DNA of 64,000 bases from NCBI GenBank assembly GCA_963703085.1, contig OY969789.1, forward strand, positions 1,488,001 to 1,552,000. The letters are read 5' to 3'. Below the pieces are notes generated by a model, which saw nothing but the letters and a program-made list of their open reading frames with translations, was not told the DNA's origin and did not search any database. This DNA comes from DATAEG01 sp963703085. GTDB taxonomy: Bacteria; Actinomycetota; Actinomycetes; Mycobacteriales; Jatrophihabitantaceae. Below, piece by piece: positions 61,466 through 64,000 of the stretch (positions are counted from its first letter, which is position 1; every line of letters begins with the position of its first letter). A program made the position numbers and the translations under genes.

Positions 61466-63678
61466 CTGCTCGGCTCCTCGCTGCGCGGGCCGAGAACACG
61501 CAACCCGAACCGGAACTGCATGTCCTCGTCATACCACTGCGGGAAGGCTGTCCCCCAGAGGTTGTTGTAGAGGTTGACGTGCATCCCGCCGCGCAGATCG
61601 AGCGGGTCGTTGTCGAACTCCAGCAGCGCCGGCCGGCCGGGTGCGACGAGTGGGGCGTCCACCGTGTCGATGCCCAGACCGCCGTCGGCATCGCGGTATT
61701 CCGCGCCGCGGCCGACACCGTGCAGGTGCCGGCCGCCGTCAGCGATGACGTCCTGCGGCGCGACCTGCTGGCCGAGTTTGTCGAGCAACCACCCGTCCGG
61801 GTCGTCCGCCGCGGGACAGAACGAGAACCACATCGCTTCCGGCAGCCGCGACGCCCGCTTGCCTGCGGCAACCAGCCGGATCTCGACGTGCGGCCCCTCG
61901 GCGGCGAGTCGGTACTCCACCCACAGCTGCGCCGGCCAGGCGAGCAACGGGCTCTCTTCGGGCGATGGCTCGGGCATCCGCAACCGGCCGACCGCCCGCT
62001 GCGGGGCCGACCCGTCGGCCAGCCAGAAGTCGGCGCCGTCCGGGGCCACGGTGCGCGAGCGCGCGTCGAATTTGCGCAGGCCGGGCTTGGCGAAGTCGTT
62101 GTCGGCGAACGCGGCGCTGTTGTACGCGGCGTTGTAGCGCACGTAGTCATCAGCGCTGAAGGTCTGATAGCTGAACGTGCCCAGACCGGCCGCCGTGGCC
62201 CACTCCCGACCGGTCGCTCGGTCGATGAGTCCGGTGATGCCGCCGTGCTGATCGGACAGTGTCACCTCGAAGTTCTCATTGACCAGCCGGACCGGATCGG
62301 TCGCGGGAGTCATCCCGGCACAGGACGGCAGAACCGGGGCCAGGCGCTGTAGCCCGGCCAGCCCGGCAGTGCGCAGCGGTTGCGGCAGCGACTGCACCGC
62401 TCTGCGCGGGCGCTCGCGTTTGACGGCCCATTCCCGGTCGACGGCCGCGAACTGCTCGTCGTTGCTGCGTGCGGCGGCCAGCGCGTCGGGCGGATAGCTG
62501 TCCCACTCACGCAGGTACACCGACGTGTTGAGTCCCCAGTTGTGCTCCGGTGCGGCGATCAGTTCGGCGAGCAGGCGCAGGTCGTCCGCTCCGCCGGATT
62601 GCAGCTGGGCACTCTCGATCCACCCGCGGCGCATCCGGAGCACCTCACGCAGGGCACTGGTCTTCGCGGGGTCGGAGCCCGTTCCGTAGATCCACGTGTC
62701 ACCGATCTCCTGGGTGACCACCGGCAGGTACGGCTGCAACGGGGCGATGACCTCGGCAATCGTGCTGAGATCGCAGGCAACGATCCGCGCGCCGGGGAAC
62801 TTGCTGCGCAGGGATGCATACGCCGCCTCGATCGAGGTGACCGTCTGCGGTCCGTGGTTGTCGCCGTGCACCCGCATCGACACCGCTGCCGTCGTGCCGG
62901 GCAGCCGGGCGGTGCCTCCGTAGGCGGTCGGGTGGTAGAGGACGGCGACCTGCTTGCCGTCCGGTGCCCGCCAGTTGAACAGATGCGTGCGCGGCTCGTT
63001 CGCCGCTTCGGTGGACAGCCGGCGCAGTTCCTCGTCGCTCACCTGCCGATCCGCGAAGACCGGCTCGTCGGCATACGTGCGGAAGGTGTCCGGGTCGGGG
63101 ACGTCGACGCCGGACTCCGGCAACAACCCGTCCGGCCCGAAGAAGGGCACCCCCGGTGCCTTGCATCCCGGGTTGCAGCCGATGTCCAGAAAGGTGACGC
63201 CGGCATCGGCGAGCACGCTGACCAATCCCCGGGTGTGGCCCGGCACGTCGGTCAGCCGCGCCGCCGTGGTGCGCTTGCCGAACCGCCCGTCCAGCACCTT
63301 GGCGAACTGCATGGACGCCTCGACCGACGAACGGTCCAGCAGCTCGGTGTACCAGGTGAACGGCAGCGCATGCCAGACCAGGTCGCCGGCCGCGATGGCC
63401 GCTTCAGCACGCTGCAGGGCAGCGCCGGTCGCCTGCTGCAAATACGTGTACAGCAGCCAGGCCGGGACGGTCCAGACCAGTCGTTCCTCGCCGCCGCGCA
63501 GGCGCAGCCGTTCAGCCGTATCGATCGCCGCTGGCAGGTGCTGTTCGAAGTACTGGCGCAGCACGTTCTCCTCGGTGTCGGTGAACCCGACGTCGAGGTG
63601 GCACTTGAACATCACGTAGACGACCTCGACCGGCAGCTCCTGCCAGTCCTGCCGGTAACCGACGGCGGGCCTGCTCAC
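61462..63678 (-). CDS. DUF5054 (GH38-like) protein
   Basis: 738 residues. It starts VVYVMFKCHLDVGFTDTEENV, the DUF5054 form of the GH38 metal-binding HxD, followed by WTVPAWLLYTYLQ, HALPFTWYTELLDR, ARLTDVPGHTRGLV and IGCNPGCKAPGVPFFGPDG. The C-terminal half is beta-rich, with GGITGLIDRATGREW, typical of the mannosidase C-domain. GH38 relatives cleave alpha-mannosides, but DUF5054 has no assigned substrate. No signal peptide, so cytoplasmic. Overlaps both neighbours by 4 bp (ATGA), so part of an operon. Confidence 0.85.
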   Translation of the reverse strand: MSRPAVGYRQDWQELPVEVVYVMFKCHLDVGFTDTEENVLRQYFEQHLPAAIDTAERLRLRGGEERLVWTVPAWLLYTYLQQATGAALQRAEAAIAAGDLVWHALPFTWYTELLDRSSVEASMQFAKVLDGRFGKRTTAARLTDVPGHTRGLVSVLADAGVTFLDIGCNPGCKAPGVPFFGPDGLLPESGVDVPDPDTFRTYADEPVFADRQVSDEELRRLSTEAANEPRTHLFNWRAPDGKQVAVLYHPTAYGGTARLPGTTAAVSMRVHGDNHGPQTVTSIEAAYASLRSKFPGARIVACDLSTIAEVIAPLQPYLPVVTQEIGDTWIYGTGSDPAKTSALREVLRMRRGWIESAQLQSGGADDLRLLAELIAAPEHNWGLNTSVYLREWDSYPPDALAAARSNDEQFAAVDREWAVKRERPRRAVQSLPQPLRTAGLAGLQRLAPVLPSCAGMTPATDPVRLVNENFEVTLSDQHGGITGLIDRATGREWATAAGLGTFSYQTFSADDYVRYNAAYNSAAFADNDFAKPGLRKFDARSRTVAPDGADFWLADGSAPQRAVGRLRMPEPSPEESPLLAWPAQLWVEYRLAAEGPHVEIRLVAAGKRASRLPEAMWFSFCPAADDPDGWLLDKLGQQVAPQDVIADGGRHLHGVGRGAEYRDADGGLGIDTVDAPLVAPGRPALLEFDNDPLDLRGGMHVNLYNNLWGTAFPQWYDEDMQFRFGLRVLGPRSEEPSR

Positions 63679-64000
63679 AGCACGCCGAACGTGGCGAACG
63701 CCTCGGTGGCCAGCATGCCCTCGGAGACCGCAGTTCGGAACTCGCGCTCGCTGGAGCGCTTCAACAGTGCTGCCTTGATCGTCTGCTCGATCAGATCCCG
63801 GGGAACGATCGCGGCGCCGTCTGCGTCAGCAACGATGAGATCGCCCGGCTCGATCCGGACGCCGTCGATCACGCAGGCCACGTCGTGCGCGATGATCTCG
63901 TGCCTACCCTGGCTGTCATACGGGATGGTGCCGGCGCTGATGACCGGGAAGCCCAGTCGGCGCACCGCTCGGGTGTCGCGGATCAGTCCGTCGGTCAGCG
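63675..64000 (-). CDS. RraA-like family protein (partial, N-terminus off the right edge)
   Basis: At least 108 residues of the C-terminal part are present; the frame is open to the window edge. LTDGLIRDTRAVRRLGFPV matches the RraA/HMG-CHA aldolase motif (DGxxRD), followed by CVIDGVRIEPGDLIVADADGAAIVP. Members are class II aldolases or oxaloacetate decarboxylases acting on 4-hydroxy-2-oxo acids, so it may cleave the dehydrated sugar acid. The stop overlaps the DUF5054 start by 4 bp. Confidence 0.85.
   Translation of the reverse strand, partial: LTDGLIRDTRAVRRLGFPVISAGTIPYDSQGRHEIIAHDVACVIDGVRIEPGDLIVADADGAAIVPRDLIEQTIKAALLKRSSEREFRTAVSEGMLATEAFATFGVL

Overview
The window is gene-dense, very GC-rich chromosomal DNA from an actinomycete. 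The basis is the high-GC codon use, the many GTG starts, the frequent 4-bp ATGA/GTGA overlaps and the gene content: an MFS-thymidylate kinase fusion, Lys-rich-tailed TopA, a Tad cluster with a DUF4244 pilin-like peptide, FtsH-FolE-FolP-FolB-FolK, DUF3180, DUF6779, DUF2342 and Holin-X proteins. From memory, two blocks follow mycobacterial gene order: about 1-26.8 kb resembles Rv3644c-Rv3670, and about 36.8-59.4 kb resembles the panC/folate/ftsH/hpt/tilS neighbourhood. The panC-nadB-nadC-coaX order is closer to Streptomyces. I would place it among actinomycetes outside Mycobacteriales and would not name a genus. I see no rRNA, convincing tRNA, CRISPR array, transposase or prophage.

Layout. 1-2.9 kb: holB (partial) and MFS-tmk. 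2.9-6.8 kb: two divergent MarR-regulated units (MarR/trans-aconitate methyltransferase with a glyoxalase; proline iminopeptidase/MarR) around an unrecognised pair of small genes. 6.8-12.7 kb: topA, a conserved hypothetical and a K+-independent H+-pyrophosphatase. 12.9-20.5 kb: STAS protein, MrfA-type helicase and the Tad secretion/pilus operon. 20.6-26.8 kb: HAD phosphatase, hydrolase, Fic-like protein, acs, Holin-X protein and ephE. 26.9-30.5 kb: ABC-2 exporter with a DesK/LuxR two-component system. 30.5-33.5 kb: a VOC-TrmO fusion, a methyltransferase and a lactonase-like propeller. 33.5-40.2 kb: coaX, nadC (frameshifted), nadB, panC, DUF2520, a MazG-like protein and DUF6779. 40.3-50.2 kb: menaquinone genes menF, menD, menC, menB and menE, embedded inside an osmoprotectant ABC transporter whose binding protein is 7 kb from its permeases and ATPase. 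50.2-59.4 kb: NUDIX, LysE, the folate operon behind ftsH, then hpt, tilS and a DUF2342 metalloprotease. 59.5-64 kb: a four-gene cluster (SDR, glucarate-dehydratase-like enolase, DUF5054 GH38-like protein, RraA-like protein, partial) that looks like a sugar-acid or glycoside catabolic operon. It is the most accessory-looking part and runs off the right edge.

Cross-cutting observations. At least a dozen genes start 6-9 nt after a TANNNT hexamer, the geometry of leaderless transcripts. Two single-base insertions (in nadC and in the N-terminal leader of MFS-tmk) disturb reading frames and may be sequencing errors. topA carries an in-frame 30-bp tandem repeat. The strongest candidates for something undescribed are the sugar-acid cluster with DUF5054, the VOC-TrmO fusion, the small membrane-protein gene pair at 4.7-5.3 kb, and the perfect 18-bp stem between divergent menC and menB.
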